In this document: piece after piece, positions 62,810 to 64,000 of the stretch
Position numbering within the stretch: position 1 is the stretch's first letter
Layout: each line of letters opens with the position of its first letter
Assembly (NCBI RefSeq): GCF_028882255.1
Contig: NZ_JARBUY010000002.1
Span: 836,663-900,662, forward strand
Direction of reading: 5' to 3'
From: Maribacter polysaccharolyticus
GTDB lineage: Bacteria > Bacteroidota > Bacteroidia > Flavobacteriales > Flavobacteriaceae
DNA: 64,000 nucleotides
The notes under the pieces: model-generated
The model's database searches: none
Told to the model about the DNA's origin: nothing
Seen by the model: the letters and a program-made list of their open reading frames with translations, nothing else
Program-made: the position numbers and the translations under genes

Positions 62810-63712
62810 ATGCGTACTCAAGTAAAAATAGAAAAATTACTTATTTTGATTTTCATTGCAACAATATTGAACGGATGTCAAAAAGAAAACAAGGATTTAT
62901 TTAAAACCACCGAATTAGAGAACGGTTTTCCTGAAATATTAAAACCACTTGAAAAAGATTTACCTTTTAAAATCTTAAGTCATTCTATTTTAGAATCTAA
63001 AAACGACTCAATTGATATTTATTTCGGAAGTCTCAAACAAGGAAAACAAAACGGAAATTGGATTGCACTATCTGCAAATAACAAAATTAAACAATTCAGT
63101 ACGGTTGACTTCAAGAGGAATTCAGAAAATGAAAAAGAAAATGATATTGATTTGCAATTTAACAGTTCTAAAAATAGAGTATCCCTAAGAATTAAAGAAT
63201 TAGATACAATTAGCAATCGAATTACATATTCTTGGATTAATCAAAACACCTTAACTGACTCGCTGAAAGTTCTAACAATCGACAAACCTCTTGCAAAAGG
63301 AAAAATATTCCCTTCAATTGAACTTACAGATATTAATGGCGAGAAATTAGATTTAGATAATTTCAACGAACAAACAATAGTTATAAATTGGTGGGCTGTA
63401 TGGTGTGTACCTTGTAGAAAAGAAATTCCAGGATTAAATAAATTAGTCAATAAGTACGCTGATAAAAATGTGAGATTTATTTCAATTACCGATGACTCTA
63501 AAGAAAGAGTCTCCAATTTTTTAATAAACAATGAGTTCAATTATAATACAACATTTGTTTCTGAAAATTCGAGAATAATATTTGGGAATTCATACCCTAA
63601 AAACATTGTAATAGATAGTACAAATACTATCACTTTGTACAAAGAAGGAGGAAATGAATTTGTCTGGCAAGAAATTGACCAACATCTGACTGAATTGCAT
63701 ATTAGAAACTAA
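62810..63712 (+). CDS. TlpA-like thioredoxin-fold lipoprotein; cassette 4
   Basis: 300 aa. Lipobox LNGC with C23. N-terminal unknown domain (about 30–160), then a thioredoxin-like domain from IELTDINGEKLDLDNF with active site W198-C199-V-P-C202 in WWAVWCVPCRKEIPG, and later YPKNIVID with the cis-Pro. Likely a periplasmic, lipid-anchored thiol-disulfide oxidoreductase (reductase or ResA/TlpA role). Single-gene cassette between cores at 62785 and 63722. Confidence 0.9.
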   Translation: MRTQVKIEKLLILIFIATILNGCQKENKDLFKTTELENGFPEILKPLEKDLPFKILSHSILESKNDSIDIYFGSLKQGKQNGNWIALSANNKIKQFSTVDFKRNSENEKENDIDLQFNSSKNRVSLRIKELDTISNRITYSWINQNTLTDSLKVLTIDKPLAKGKIFPSIELTDINGEKLDLDNFNEQTIVINWWAVWCVPCRKEIPGLNKLVNKYADKNVRFISITDDSKERVSNFLINNEFNYNTTFVSENSRIIFGNSYPKNIVIDSTNTITLYKEGGNEFVWQEIDQHLTELHIRN

Positions 63713-63721
63713 AAAACTATT

Positions 63722-63915
63722 GCTAACACAACCTATAAACAATACGGGCTTCGAGCTTAATCGAAAGGTTTGTGTATTTTTATGAAGTCCGCAAAATCTT
63801 TGGGATTTTGCTTTAAACAAGAAAAGAAAAAACAAAACAAAAAGATTTTGCTATGTGAGTGGCGGTAAGTAATCGCTTATTTGCTCCCGTACTGTTCATA
63901 GCCGAGACCGTTAGC
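63722..63915 (+). repeat. attC-like site 4
   Basis: GCTAAC at 63722 … GTTAGC at 63910–63915, 194 bp. Long inner arms: CCTATAAACAATACGGG (63732) pairs with CCCGTACTGTTCATAG (about 63883–63898) with one bulged base. The 5' core GCTAAC complements GTTAGC (62785), the start of cassette 4. A further cassette should begin after 63911; nothing coding is visible in the remaining 85 bases. Confidence 0.7.
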
Positions 63916-64000
63916 TACAATTAGGTACGATATACAAACATCCTTTACAGAGTTATAGAAACATCGTTTACACTTTTTAAGTTGCATTTGAAACCAAAAT

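Overview
The window looks like a member of the Flavobacteriia (Bacteroidota), probably marine. Reasons: the conjugation genes are of the Bacteroidetes TraE–TraN type, mobilization uses BfmA/BtgA- and BtgB-like proteins, the metal pump is an RND protein fused to a TolC-like domain, signal peptides end in the AQ typical of the group, and a TAnnTTTG-type promoter box can be seen. Base composition is moderate in GC on the left and becomes clearly AT-richer from about 51 kb onward.

Layout. (1) 0–4.5 kb: four tandem, same-strand, secreted paralogs of unknown function. (2) 5.5–14 kb: an OmpR-type response regulator and histidine kinase, then an HME-RND efflux pump fused to a TolC-like protein, its adaptor and a small membrane protein. 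Matching 11-bp direct repeats lie in front of both the regulator and the pump. (3) 13.8–20.1 kb: an HD hydrolase, an LTA-synthase-like phosphotransferase and a lipid kinase with overlapping ends, then an ECF sigma factor with a membrane partner, a Gln-rich secreted protein and a barrel-like protein. Two copies of a ~110-bp element containing the 3' end of a tRNA (4751 and 20378) bracket regions 2–3, so this block may be an island.

(4) 21–34.7 kb: a conjugation module. On the + strand are ssb, a DUF6876-like gene, the BfmA/BtgA- and BtgB-type mobilization genes, a VirD4-type coupling protein and a phospholipase-D-like membrane protein. On the – strand is the mating-pore operon traE-F-G-I-J-K-M-N. 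A muramyl amidase is divergent from it across a perfect palindrome. No integrase is in view. (5) 34.9–50.8 kb: a two-gene Tc (toxin complex) locus, a TcA-like protein of 2622 aa and a fused TcB–TcC/RHS protein of 2644 aa. The C-terminal ~346 aa of the latter look like an effector with a Cys/His arrangement suggestive of a permuted papain fold. A decayed reading frame lies immediately upstream.

(6) 51.4–58.9 kb: a serine recombinase, then a defence operon: XRE regulator, type III methyltransferase (Mod), ABC-type ATPase, DUF4276/TOPRIM-like protein, type III restriction subunit (Res). The ATPase/TOPRIM pair sits inside the mod–res operon and resembles PARIS-like anti-anti-restriction systems in architecture. 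(7) 59.1–64 kb: an integron-like gene-cassette array. Four cassettes each end in an attC-like inverted repeat, and each cassette's first bases are complementary to its own terminal core box, as expected for integron cassettes. Together, regions 4–7 read as a conjugative element or a composite mobile region carrying toxin, defence and cassette cargo.
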